DNA of 54,897 nucleotides from a virus. Positions 1-6,135 of this stretch are shown here, piece after piece (position 1 is the stretch's first letter; every line of letters starts with the position of its first letter). Below the pieces are notes generated by a model that searched no databases, had not been told where the DNA came from, and saw only the letters and a list, made by a program, of their open reading frames with translations. The stretch covers positions 1-54,897 of IMG/VR virus record IMGVR_UViG_3300009505_000017; one strand, 5' to 3'. Position numbers and translations under genes: made by a program.

Positions 1-2
1 AC

Positions 3-230
3 ATATATTTCAATGACACAGTAGAAGACAATGGAATGCATCATTGTAAATACACTCAAGAGTATACAGACCATGATACATATTTACATGGTTGGGAAGA
101 TGATGAGTTATGTTTTGAAGAAAATGGAAGTTGTAATTGTGCTAATCCAGAGGTAAAGGAAGATCAATATATAGGGGAGTTATACTGTGACATCTGTTAT
201 CAGACTGTTCACACTCATACTACTATTTAA
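3..230 (+). CDS. Small Cys-containing phage protein, 5' end outside window
   Basis: The frame is open to the left edge and no start codon lies upstream of the ATG at 36, so the gene most likely begins before the window; the ATG at 36 would give 64 residues. The protein is acidic. Its C-terminal half has a CNC pair and a CDIC pair about 20 residues apart, which could bind zinc. I recognise no family. The last codons contain a 12-base copy of the dispersed motif described at 1769. It heads the rightward early block and is followed by four other short acidic genes. Confidence 0.6.
   Translation: MYFNDTVEDNGMHHCKYTQEYTDHDTYLHGWEDDELCFEENGSCNCANPEVKEDQYIGELYCDICYQTVHTHTTI
207..218 (+). repeat. 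Dispersed motif copy, 12-base match (GTTCACACTCAT)
   Basis: Matches the first 12 bases of the 15-base motif at 1769, 5595 and 9181. It lies in the last codons of the preceding gene, in a different frame from the other copies. Confidence 0.45.
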
Positions 231-254
231 TAATACTAATTAAAAATAAACATT

Positions 255-506
255 ATGAGAACAAAAGATGAAGCGCACTCGGCAAAGTTTGACAAACTGT
301 TGCGAGGTAAGAAGATCAATTCATGTAGATACATGACTAGAGAAGAAGCCGACCAGTTTGGTTGGTACAAACGTCCATTGATTATAGTATTCACAGACGA
401 AAGCTATATCATATTACAATCGGACGATGAAGGTAACGAAGGAGGCGCAGCCTTGTACGAAGACATACCAAGTAAAGAGAACTATCACGTAATTTATACG
501 ATATGA
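255..506 (+). CDS. Conserved small phage protein
   Basis: 83 residues. The core (GWYKRPLIIVFTDESYIILQ followed by SDDEGNEGGAA) resembles a small protein I have often seen in flavobacterial and crAss-like phages, where it has no known function. A basic N-terminal helix precedes a predicted beta-rich part with alternating hydrophobic residues. The start follows an A-rich leader (TAAAAATAAACATT) with no Shine-Dalgarno sequence. It overlaps the next gene by four bases, so the two are probably co-translated. Family membership is recalled, not searched. Confidence 0.8.
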   Translation: MRTKDEAHSAKFDKLLRGKKINSCRYMTREEADQFGWYKRPLIIVFTDESYIILQSDDEGNEGGAALYEDIPSKENYHVIYTI

Positions 507-730
507 ATATAAACACAAAAGGAACATACATAATCGAGCAAGACCACTATGTATTAAGTATAGACTATACTTACTATTATAATACTGGCACATATGAGCA
601 ACCACCAGAAGCAGACATGGAAATAACAAGTGTCGAGCTAAACGGTATGGACATAACGGACTTCTATTGGGATTACGTTGATGACACATTACACACAGAG
701 GTGTGGGAATACGCACAAGATAATAACTAA
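503..730 (+). CDS. Conserved small acidic phage protein
   Basis: 75 residues, very acidic and rich in Tyr and Trp. The segment ELNGMDITDFYWDYVDD followed by a WEYAQDN tail is a pattern I recall from small early proteins of Bacteroidetes phages; function unknown. Its start overlaps the stop of the previous gene (ATGA-type), which points to translational coupling. It could be a DNA-mimic or host-takeover protein on charge alone, but that is speculation. Confidence 0.75.
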   Translation: MNINTKGTYIIEQDHYVLSIDYTYYYNTGTYEQPPEADMEITSVELNGMDITDFYWDYVDDTLHTEVWEYAQDNN

Positions 731-742
731 AATAAATAAACA

Positions 743-1006
743 ATGAAAGTAAGAATTTTACAACGTAGTGTATACTACAAAACGGCAGAGTTAGAGATAG
801 AAATCCCTAACGACATTGATGAGTTTGATATTCAGCAATATGTCAATGACAACGAAGACCTTTGGGTTGATGACATAGACCACAAGATAAACGAGTCTGA
901 ATTCCTCTTCGGACTTGGAATGGATAGTGGGGATTGGACAGACGATGACCAAGACTCCGAGTGGAGATACGAATGTGACGAACTAAAAATAGGAGGACAT
1001 TTATAA
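743..1006 (+). CDS. Small acidic protein of unknown function
   Basis: 87 residues with a strong excess of Asp and Glu. The N-terminal 30 residues look like two beta strands (VRILQRSVYY, TAELEIEI), and the rest is acidic and Trp-containing (LWVDD, DWTDDD, EWRYE). It starts 12 bases after the previous stop behind an AAATAAACA leader. No family recognised; the position in a run of short early genes suggests a host-takeover or accessory role. Confidence 0.7.
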   Translation: MKVRILQRSVYYKTAELEIEIPNDIDEFDIQQYVNDNEDLWVDDIDHKINESEFLFGLGMDSGDWTDDDQDSEWRYECDELKIGGHL

Positions 1007-1027
1007 TCAATTAAACAATTAGAAATT

Positions 1028-1225
1028 ATGAAACTACACGATGTACCTAGAAACAGTAGAATAAGAGTAAAGACCAAAGATAAAGTGCCACCTGGCGCTC
1101 CTGAGATTGAATCAGGAGAAGAGCTTAACTTTAGATCCATAGACGGAATGTATAGCTATTGCACCAGAGACAATGGTGAGGTAGTACATTTAGCAGCATG
1201 GACAGACGTAGAAGTTGTAGTATAA
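1028..1225 (+). CDS. Small hypothetical protein, probably beta-rich
   Basis: 65 residues. The pattern of short hydrophobic strands (SRIRVKT, GEELNFRSI, MYSYCTRD, VVHLAAWTDVEVVV) suggests a small barrel such as an SH3-like or OB-like fold; this is inference. Its leader ends AACAATTAGAAATTATG, identical over 17 bases to the leader of the gene at 1417. A hairpin-rich segment follows immediately. Confidence 0.7.
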   Translation: MKLHDVPRNSRIRVKTKDKVPPGAPEIESGEELNFRSIDGMYSYCTRDNGEVVHLAAWTDVEVVV

Positions 1226-1227
1226 AA

Positions 1228-1337
1228 GGCAAGATATTGCCAATTAGGGTTGACTTCTGTACAAAAAGAGCAATAGATTGCCTTTACTGTACAGCAAAGT
1301 TTTGAGTAAAGTACCTATTTTAAGTACTGTTCTCAAA
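1228..1337 (+). ncRNA. Three stacked hairpins, candidate structured RNA or terminator
   Basis: The 191-base gap between two early genes holds three inverted repeats. First, GGCAA(GATA)TTGCC at 1228-1241. Second, an imperfect hairpin at 1258-1293 bounded by two TGTACA palindromes, with GCAATAGATTGC at its tip. Third, a 14-pair stem with two mismatches at 1301-1314/1324-1337. None is followed by a clear U-run, so a simple rho-independent terminator is not supported. Direction is assumed from the flanking genes. It could be a leader RNA, a processing site or an origin-type structure. Confidence 0.4.
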
Positions 1338-1416
1338 TTATTACTAACGACTAAAAAAGCAATCATTAATAATAATAACACACGTTAATGCGTGTAAAAA
1401 CAAACAATTAGAAATT

Positions 1417-1761
1417 ATGGGAAGATATTATGACGGAGACATAAACGGAAAGTTTATGTTCGCAGTACAATCAAGTAGTGCAGCAGACAGATTTGGTTCA
1501 GAAGGACACAACAATTATTTAGAGTATTACTTTGACGAGGAACACCTACCTACAATAAAGGAAGAGTTGTCAATATTAAAACCTGCATGGGAGAAGGTAA
1601 CAGAGTTCTTCAAGGATAGAAACTCATGGACTACTAAACAACAAGAAGAGGCAGGAATAAGTGCTCAAGAAATGAGTGACTTTGCCGACTATCGCTTAGG
1701 TAAACAGATAGAGGAATGTATAAAAGAGGAGGGACAATGTTCGTTTCAAGCAGAGCTTTAA
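1417..1761 (+). CDS. Conserved phage protein of unknown function
   Basis: 114 residues. The N-terminus (GRYYDGDINGKFMFAVQSS, then AADRFG) is a pattern I recall from conserved small phage proteins; no function is assigned. The N-terminal half is Tyr- and Gly-rich, the C-terminal half a charged helix. The leader carries the same AACAATTAGAAATTATG as the gene at 1028. Its 3' end overlaps the next gene by 25 bases. Confidence 0.75.
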   Translation: MGRYYDGDINGKFMFAVQSSSAADRFGSEGHNNYLEYYFDEEHLPTIKEELSILKPAWEKVTEFFKDRNSWTTKQQEEAGISAQEMSDFADYRLGKQIEECIKEEGQCSFQAEL

Positions 1762-2138
1762 TAGTATTGTTCACACTCATCATAGGGGTAGGTGCTACCC
1801 CTGTTGATGAGGTGTTGGTTACTGCAACAGTATATAATGCAGATCCAAGACAATGCAACGCAGACTATCTAACGACTGCGAGTGGTAAAAAGATAAACGA
1901 AAGCAACCCCCAGGGACACAGATGGATAGCTGTGTCAAGGGATCTAGAGCCATTGGGTTTTACTTTCGGAACTAAGGTATTAATAAGTAACGCAGGCGAA
2001 ATGAATGGAGTCTGGACCGTAGAAGATAGAATGAATAAAAGATGGGTACATAGGATAGATTTCCTTGTAAACAACGATATAAGATTAGGTAAATGGAATA
2101 ACGTAAAATTAGAAATATGGAGACCAAAGAAGAATTAA
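1737..2138 (+). CDS. Secreted 3D-domain protein (RlpA/MltA-like barrel), probable cell-wall enzyme
   Basis: Start placed at 1737, not 1716, because an AGAGGAGGG purine run lies just upstream and this start gives a clean signal peptide (hydrophobic FVSSRALIVLFTLIIGVGA). The mature part has the features of the 3D domain: VTATVYNADPRQC near the start, a TASG turn, WIAVSRDL, a FGTKVLI strand and the WTVEDRMNKRWVHRIDF block with the conserved aspartates. 3D domains occur in lytic transglycosylases and related wall-binding proteins. About 133 residues, so it is little more than the catalytic barrel. A Shine-Dalgarno-like site is unusual for this host type. It may help lysis or entry; its location among early genes is odd for lysis. 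Confidence 0.8.
   Translation: MFVSSRALIVLFTLIIGVGATPVDEVLVTATVYNADPRQCNADYLTTASGKKINESNPQGHRWIAVSRDLEPLGFTFGTKVLISNAGEMNGVWTVEDRMNKRWVHRIDFLVNNDIRLGKWNNVKLEIWRPKKN
1769..1783 (+). repeat. Dispersed 15-base motif GTTCACACTCATCAT, copy 1
   Basis: An exact 15-mer also found at 5595-5609 and, on the other strand, at 9181-9195. Here it lies in the signal-peptide codons of the 3D-domain gene. The bases before it (TAGTATT) also match the 5595 copy apart from one T. Confidence 0.55.
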
Positions 2139-2461
2139 GAAATGGATTAGAGTTAGTTTTAGCACTTCAACTAACGTTAGAGTTAATGGACGAATATAGA
2201 TTAAAAGGATTGCCAAAGAAGTATGGTAATATGTTTAAGAACTCAATAGAGAAATCAATGTCTCAGACATACGATAGGCTTTACAAAAATGATCCAGAAT
2301 TTATGACCAACTCAATGAATATAAAGAATGAGATGATATCTTCAATAGCTTCTTTAAACGAAGTAGATGCTATTCTTTTTGGATCATTTACTCAGCACTA
2401 TATGGACAACATAGATGTTGCCAGAGAGAAAGGAACTGTGTTCTTTTCTAAACTATTATAA
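2117..2461 (+). CDS. Helical hypothetical protein
   Basis: 114 residues, predicted almost wholly alpha-helical: a hydrophobic N-terminal helix (LELVLALQLTLELMDEYRL), a basic central helix and a C-terminal helix pair. It overlaps the previous gene by 22 bases, so it is translated from the same message. No family recognised. It ends just before a non-coding, inverted-repeat-rich stretch. Confidence 0.65.
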   Translation: METKEELRNGLELVLALQLTLELMDEYRLKGLPKKYGNMFKNSIEKSMSQTYDRLYKNDPEFMTNSMNIKNEMISSIASLNEVDAILFGSFTQHYMDNIDVAREKGTVFFSKLL

Positions 2462-2624
2462 GCCACAAGATTATTTAATCCTTAGTTGTCGCTAATGTAG
2501 GCCGCTATAATGCTTTACATGATGTTCTTGTGGTGTATTATATATGACATCATAAATTATAGTAAGACTGACAGGACGGAAAGACGCCCCTCTATTGAGG
2601 TAACTTAAATAAATAAAATAGACA
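2462..2624 (+). other. Structured intergenic segment upstream of the GP88-like gene
   Basis: CCACAAGA at 2463-2470 pairs with TCTTGTGG at 2526-2533 (8 bp), enclosing a smaller ATGTA/TACAT hairpin. CCTC(TATT)GAGG follows at 2590-2601, then A/T-rich sequence. No convincing Bacteroidetes promoter was found. The closed domain is 71 bases long but lacks the arms of a tRNA. Candidate leader RNA or processing signal; no known RNA family recognised. Confidence 0.4.
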
Positions 2625-2776
2625 TGACGTTACAAATTTTTACAGTCCATTTATATTACGGACAACATACAAGGTATGAAACAAAACAAACACCTTCTAT
2701 AGAAGAAGCAAGAAGGTGGGTGTCAGGAGCTGCAAAAGGTAGAATTATTAACAAGCAAAACATATATGTACAATGA
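2625..2776 (+). pseudogene. Possible small gene with a one-base frame break in a T-run
   Basis: An ATG at 2625 behind an A-rich leader reads only 25 codons. From about 2640 the next frame is protein-like for about 45 codons (FTVHLYYGQHTRY, then a helix SIEEARRWVSGAAKG) and ends in a TGA that overlaps the ATG of the next gene at 2773. One extra T in the run near 2638-2641 would join them into a 50-residue protein. It may be a sequencing error, a real frameshift, or a non-ATG start in the second frame. Confidence 0.4.
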
Positions 2777-3378
2777 ATTTACTAACACAAAACAGTAAGC
2801 TTAAAAAGACAAGTAAGAATCTTAATTTAAGGGTATTTAATTTTGGAATACCTGCATATAAATCAGCAAGTGGTAAGCTTACCTGCCCTATGGCTGACGA
2901 GTGTGTTGAGTTTTGCTATGCAAAGAAAGGTGCTTATGTATGGAGCAATGTTCAACCTGCATTCGAGAAGAGATACCAACTCAGTAAGACATTAGAATTT
3001 ATTGATGCAATGAATTCAGAGATAAAAAAGAAACGACCTGAGTATGTAAGAGTACATGATAGTGGTGACTATTATTCAAGAAGCTACTTAGCTAAGTGGA
3101 TCACGATTGCAAATGAAAATCCAAGCGTAAAATTCTACAGCTATACAAACATGGTTGACATGATTAAAAACACCAAGCTCCCTGATAACTATGACATTAT
3201 ATTTAGTGATTCTGGCAAACAAAAGCACATGATAGACCAAAGTGCTGACAGACACACTAAAATATTTAAGAGTAAGGAAGACCTGTTAAGCAAGGGGTAC
3301 GTAGATGCCTCAGACACAGACCTTTATGCAACTAAATGGTTTAACAAAACCAATAGAGTCGGTTTAATATTTCATTAA
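2773..3378 (+). CDS. GP88-like cysteine-motif protein
   Basis: 201 residues. Three cysteines near the N-terminus (Cys38, Cys44, Cys48; CPMADECVEFCYAKKG) and the downstream sequence (RVHDSGDYYSRSYLAKW, then KFYSYTN) match what I recall of the phage 'gene product 88' family, first named in mycobacteriophages. The triple Cys ending CYA recalls radical-SAM cluster motifs, but the spacing (CX5CX3C) is not the canonical CX3CX2C, so an Fe-S cluster is only inferred. The function of the family is unknown. The start overlaps the TGA of the preceding frame-broken ORF. A good host-type promoter follows its stop. Confidence 0.75.
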   Translation: MNLLTQNSKLKKTSKNLNLRVFNFGIPAYKSASGKLTCPMADECVEFCYAKKGAYVWSNVQPAFEKRYQLSKTLEFIDAMNSEIKKKRPEYVRVHDSGDYYSRSYLAKWITIANENPSVKFYSYTNMVDMIKNTKLPDNYDIIFSDSGKQKHMIDQSADRHTKIFKSKEDLLSKGYVDASDTDLYATKWFNKTNRVGLIFH

Positions 3379-3392
3379 AAAACAAATAAAAG

Positions 3393-3423
3393 TTGCGTAA
3401 TAAATAAATAATTAGTAAATTTG
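3393..3423 (+). promoter_or_regulatory. Bacteroidetes-type promoter for the replication block
   Basis: TTG at 3393-3395, a 20-base spacer, then TAAATTTG at 3416-3423. This matches the Bacteroidetes primary-sigma consensus (TTG, 17-23 bases, TAnnTTTG). It sits 24 bases before the next start and is the clearest rightward promoter seen. Confidence 0.75.
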
Positions 3424-3447
3424 TAAAACACAATTTAATTTAAAAAC

Positions 3448-3600
3448 ATGGGAAAATCAAGCGAAGAATTTATGAAACAAAGAGAGAGGTTTGAAGAGTC
3501 AATACCTCTACTAACATCATCATTCAATTGGGATCAATACTTTTTATCCCTACACACTAACCACTTAAATAAAATCAAAAATGAAAAGGGGAATATTTAA
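3448..3600 (+). CDS. Small hypothetical protein
   Basis: 50 residues, starting MGKSSEEFMKQRERFEESIP and continuing into an aromatic helix (SFNWDQYFLSLHTNHLNK). The leader is A/T-rich and it is the first gene behind the promoter at 3393-3423, which supports the call. It overlaps the next gene by 20 bases. No family recognised. Confidence 0.55.
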   Translation: MGKSSEEFMKQRERFEESIPLLTSSFNWDQYFLSLHTNHLNKIKNEKGNI

Positions 3601-3892
3601 TAAATACGTTGAATTCGTATGTGAAGAATGCGGAATAACAAAAGAAGAACTTTTTACTAAAAGTAGAAAGACTAAGTTAGCAATGTCGAGGTACTTGCTT
3701 TATTCTATATGCTATCAAAGACCTATGACAATAGTACAGATTGTTGATTTAATGTCTGAGAATGACTACGATACGTCTAGAACAAATATTGAATACGGAA
3801 TAGCTAAGATAAAAGAAATGAACGATGGAGATATTAATAGTTTAATTTCAATAGCCGTAAACAATATTTCAAAAGAAGAGTCGTTATGTTAG
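3581..3892 (+). CDS. DnaA-domain-IV-like helix-turn-helix protein
   Basis: 103 residues. The order of helices (GITKEELFTKSRKTKLAMSR, a YLLYSICYQ helix, a turn helix IVQIVDLMSENDYDTSR, then NIEYGIAKI) follows the C-terminal DNA-binding domain of DnaA, in which a helix-turn-helix and a basic loop contact the DnaA box. There is no AAA+ domain. A second, clearer relative lies at 11259. It opens the replication block and may guide primase-helicase loading at a phage origin, or act as a decoy for host DnaA; both are inference. Confidence 0.55.
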   Translation: MKRGIFNKYVEFVCEECGITKEELFTKSRKTKLAMSRYLLYSICYQRPMTIVQIVDLMSENDYDTSRTNIEYGIAKIKEMNDGDINSLISIAVNNISKEESLC

Positions 3893-4269
3893 AAGATTCT
3901 ATGACAATTCTTTGGCAAGAGGTTAAGGATAATAGGAAATCTGTTTGTCTTAATACAAGCAGAGAAGAAGCCTACATATATAGAGGTGTTAAGTTTTCAA
4001 AGTTAGATGGAGTAACAAGAATATATAACACCACTAAAGTTGGACTTAGTTACAGAGAAGTAACTAAAGATGAGTATGATTTCTTAATTGAAAATGGATT
4101 AAAGATTGGGGTTAAAAACATTCTCCAGAACACCTATAGAGGTCAGATAGAAAGTATAAATGAAAAGATACATGGAGAAGTCAATACTCGTAACAACAAG
4201 AAGCATTATGAGTCATTGAAACAAAAAAGAGAAACATTAATAAATAAATACAGTAAACTAAACAATTAA
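3886..4269 (+). CDS. Hypothetical protein with coiled-coil C-terminus
   Basis: 127 residues. The first 80 look like a mixed alpha/beta domain (YIYRGVKFSKLDGVTRIYN; a KDEYDFLIENG helix). The last 45 form a basic, probably coiled-coil segment (ESINEKIHGEVNTRNNKKH). It overlaps the previous gene by seven bases and ends two bases before the annealing-protein gene, so it belongs to the recombination operon. No family recognised. Confidence 0.65.
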   Translation: MLEDSMTILWQEVKDNRKSVCLNTSREEAYIYRGVKFSKLDGVTRIYNTTKVGLSYREVTKDEYDFLIENGLKIGVKNILQNTYRGQIESINEKIHGEVNTRNNKKHYESLKQKRETLINKYSKLNN

Positions 4270-4271
4270 TT

Positions 4272-4862
4272 ATGGGAGAAACAAAATCAACATTCAAAAC
4301 ATTAGCAGCGGTTAATGTTAAGGACAGAGTAGAAAAGAAAGGTAGATTCGATTACTTATCTTGGGCATATGCCTGGGCTATGATTAAAGATCAATACCCT
4401 GATGCAAATCGTAAGGTATATGAATCAGAATCCAATGAACTAAATTACTTTTCAGATGGAAGAACAGGCTATGTAAAGGTAGGTGTAACAATAAATGATG
4501 TAGAACACATTGATTATCTGCCTATTATGGGACACAACAATCAATCGTTAACATTAGATAAGATTACTTCATTCGCAGTAAACAAGACTATACAACGTAG
4601 TACAGTTAAAGCTATAGCTATGCATGGATTGGGATTATCTTTATGGGCAGGAGAAGACTTAGTAGATATCAGTGAGGCAGCACCTGCTGTTAAGCAAGAA
4701 GCTAAACCAACTCTAAAGAAGACAAGTGAGAAGTGGAATGATGTAGTTAATTACGTTAAGGCAAACAAGACAAATCCATTCGCTTCTACGATTAAAACAT
4801 TAGAGACTAAGTATATTATTTCATCAGCAATTAAAAAAGAATTAGGAGTTTATGTCAAGTAA
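4272..4862 (+). CDS. Single-strand annealing protein, Sak/DUF1071-like
   Basis: 196 residues. The N-terminal half has the family signature: FKTLAAVNVKDRVEKKGRF, YLSWAYAWAMIKDQYPDA, then a GYVKVGVTI strand and TSFAVNKTIQRSTVKAIAMHGLGLSLW. This is the DUF1071 (Sak) family of phage recombinases, which anneal complementary single strands. The C-terminal 60 residues are a basic tail, probably for DNA or partner binding. It overlaps the exonuclease gene by 11 bases, giving the usual annealase plus exonuclease pair of lambda Red- or RecET-type systems. Confidence 0.88.
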   Translation: MGETKSTFKTLAAVNVKDRVEKKGRFDYLSWAYAWAMIKDQYPDANRKVYESESNELNYFSDGRTGYVKVGVTINDVEHIDYLPIMGHNNQSLTLDKITSFAVNKTIQRSTVKAIAMHGLGLSLWAGEDLVDISEAAPAVKQEAKPTLKKTSEKWNDVVNYVKANKTNPFASTIKTLETKYIISSAIKKELGVYVK

Positions 4863-5589
4863 TATAATAGAGTCGCTAAGAGACGACTCAAAGTACTATG
4901 GTGACTTTGGTAAAAAGTATCTATCTAATTCAGATATCTATAGTTTACTAAACAATCCTAAGAACTTCAGGATTAGCCAAAAGGGATTACCTTTATTAAA
5001 AGGTGGTTACTTTCACACAGCTATGTTAGAGCCACAGAAGATAGGAGACTATCCTGTTATAGATGCTTCAACAAGAAGCACTAAAGCTTTCAAAGAACAT
5101 ATATTAGAGAACAATTTAGATCCATATGACGTCTTACTATCTAAGGAGGTAGATGAGATAACAACATGGGTTAATGCAATGAAATCTAACTTCGTAATGT
5201 ATAGCGACATATATGCTCAAGGTAATATATACGAACAACCTGCAATTGCTACCATATTTGGAATAGAGTGGAAAGGTAAGGCAGATATAGTTACAGCTGA
5301 TAAAGTTATAGACATCAAGACCACAGGTAACATAGATAAGTTTAAGTGGAGTGCAAATGATTATAACTATGATAGCCAGGCTTATATATACGAGCAGCTA
5401 TTCGGTAAGCCAGTTGAATTCTATATAATAGACAAGACCACATTGAAACTAAAGATAGCTAAACCATCAGAAGAAACGCTACTAAGGGGTCGTGATAAGG
5501 TTTTAAGAGCTATAGAAGTATATAATAAGTTCTTTGCTGAGGGCTCAGTAGAGGACGTTACACAGTACATAGAGTATGAACAGTTTTAG
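4852..5589 (+). CDS. PD-(D/E)XK exonuclease, RecE/DUF3799-like
   Basis: 245 residues. The active-site set is visible: a GGYFHTAMLEP helix (His55, Glu60), WKGKADIV with Asp145, VIDIKTT with Asp154 and Lys156, and the YDSQAYIYEQLFG helix whose Gln176/Tyr178 match the QxxxY element of RecB-like nucleases. Such enzymes resect duplex DNA so that the partner annealase can act. Its start overlaps the annealase gene, supporting a two-component recombination system. The stop is followed directly by a copy of the 15-base motif. Confidence 0.87.
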   Translation: MSSNIIESLRDDSKYYGDFGKKYLSNSDIYSLLNNPKNFRISQKGLPLLKGGYFHTAMLEPQKIGDYPVIDASTRSTKAFKEHILENNLDPYDVLLSKEVDEITTWVNAMKSNFVMYSDIYAQGNIYEQPAIATIFGIEWKGKADIVTADKVIDIKTTGNIDKFKWSANDYNYDSQAYIYEQLFGKPVEFYIIDKTTLKLKIAKPSEETLLRGRDKVLRAIEVYNKFFAEGSVEDVTQYIEYEQF

Positions 5590-5594
5590 TATTT

Positions 5595-5609
5595 GTTCAC
5601 ACTCATCAT
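5595..5609 (+). repeat. Dispersed 15-base motif GTTCACACTCATCAT, copy 2
   Basis: Exact match to 1769-1783. This is the only full copy in non-coding DNA, starting six bases after the exonuclease stop and running into a hairpin at 5608-5636. Confidence 0.55.
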
Positions 5610-5687
5610 CGGCAGCAAACGTCATTTAGTGCCGATATATAGATTATCATTTTAAAGGAGTCAGCGGTGCTTCTCCAACTAAGCACC
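5608..5687 (+). promoter_or_regulatory. Two-hairpin leader of the SSB-like gene
   Basis: ATCGGCA at 5608-5614 pairs with TGCCGAT at 5630-5636 (7 bp). GGTGCTT at 5666-5672 pairs with AAGCACC at 5681-5687 (7 bp, 8-base loop CTCCAACT). Together they fill most of the 116-base gap before the next gene. No U-run follows either hairpin, so they look like a structured 5' leader or RNA-processing sites, not terminators. Confidence 0.45.
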
Positions 5688-5705
5688 CATTAAATACCAT
5701 TAATT

Positions 5706-5981
5706 ATGTCAAACGACAAAATATTTGCAGACGGATTTATCTTCAAGAGAAGAGAGAACGCACCAGAATTTGTAATCGGCAACATCAGCGTAAAAGTTCA
5801 AGATGCTGTTGCTTTTTTACATGAAAACCAAAAAAATGGATGGGTTAACCTAAATGTACTTAACAGTCAGGCAGGTAAACCATACATTGAACTTGACACT
5901 TTTGTACCCAAGAAGAAGGATAATGGAGTGGACACAGCACCTAACCAAGCACCTGTACAAGAGGCAGATTTACCCTTCTAA
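5706..5981 (+). CDS. SSB-like single-stranded DNA-binding protein
   Basis: 91 residues. The N-terminal 70 residues look like a small beta-barrel with aromatic strands (ADGFIFKRRENAPEFVIGNI; GWVNLNVLNSQAGKPYIEL). The tail is disordered and ends EADLPF, which matches the acidic, Phe-ending tip by which bacterial SSB recruits replication partners (DDIPF in E. coli). Length is about half of bacterial SSB, as in several phages. It has its own structured leader and a strong terminator just after it, so it is probably expressed at a higher level than its neighbours. I infer SSB function from tail, size and position. Confidence 0.65.
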   Translation: MSNDKIFADGFIFKRRENAPEFVIGNISVKVQDAVAFLHENQKNGWVNLNVLNSQAGKPYIELDTFVPKKKDNGVDTAPNQAPVQEADLPF

Positions 5982-6000
5982 TTAACTAACTAAAAGAAGA

Positions 6001-6028
6001 CAAGGGGTTTAATTACCCCTTGTTTTTT
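6001..6028 (+). terminator. Rho-independent terminator after the SSB-like gene
   Basis: CAAGGGGT at 6001-6008 pairs with ACCCCTTG at 6015-6022 (8 bp, 6-base loop), followed by TTTTTT at 6023-6028. A textbook plus-strand terminator 20 bases after the stop. Confidence 0.9.
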
Positions 6029-6135
6029 CTTTAGTAAATGTTGAAAATGTTAATTTTTTCCCTTAGAAATGGGAAATAAAAAAAATAAAATTAAATAAAC
6101 GCTATAAAGATATATAGAACTATAAAATCAACATA
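6029..6135 (+). other. Spacer before the primase-helicase gene
   Basis: Very A/T-rich. A TTTCCC/GGGAAA inverted repeat (about 6057-6076) could be an operator or a weak hairpin. A promoter is expected here because a terminator lies upstream, but I find no clean TTG/TAnnTTTG pair. Confidence 0.3.

Noticed and set aside
2486-2511. Sigma-70 style promoter (TTGTCG, TATAAT)
   Set aside because: Spacer of 14 bases is too short and this motif type is not used by Bacteroidetes hosts.
2463-2533. tRNA gene candidate (8-bp closing stem, 71 bases)
   Set aside because: No T-loop GTTC sequence, no anticodon arm and no D-arm pairing inside the stem.
2574-2591. Resemblance of GGACGGAAAAGACGCCCC to a conserved 23S rRNA segment
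   Set aside because: Only a short match with extra bases, and no further rRNA similarity on either side.
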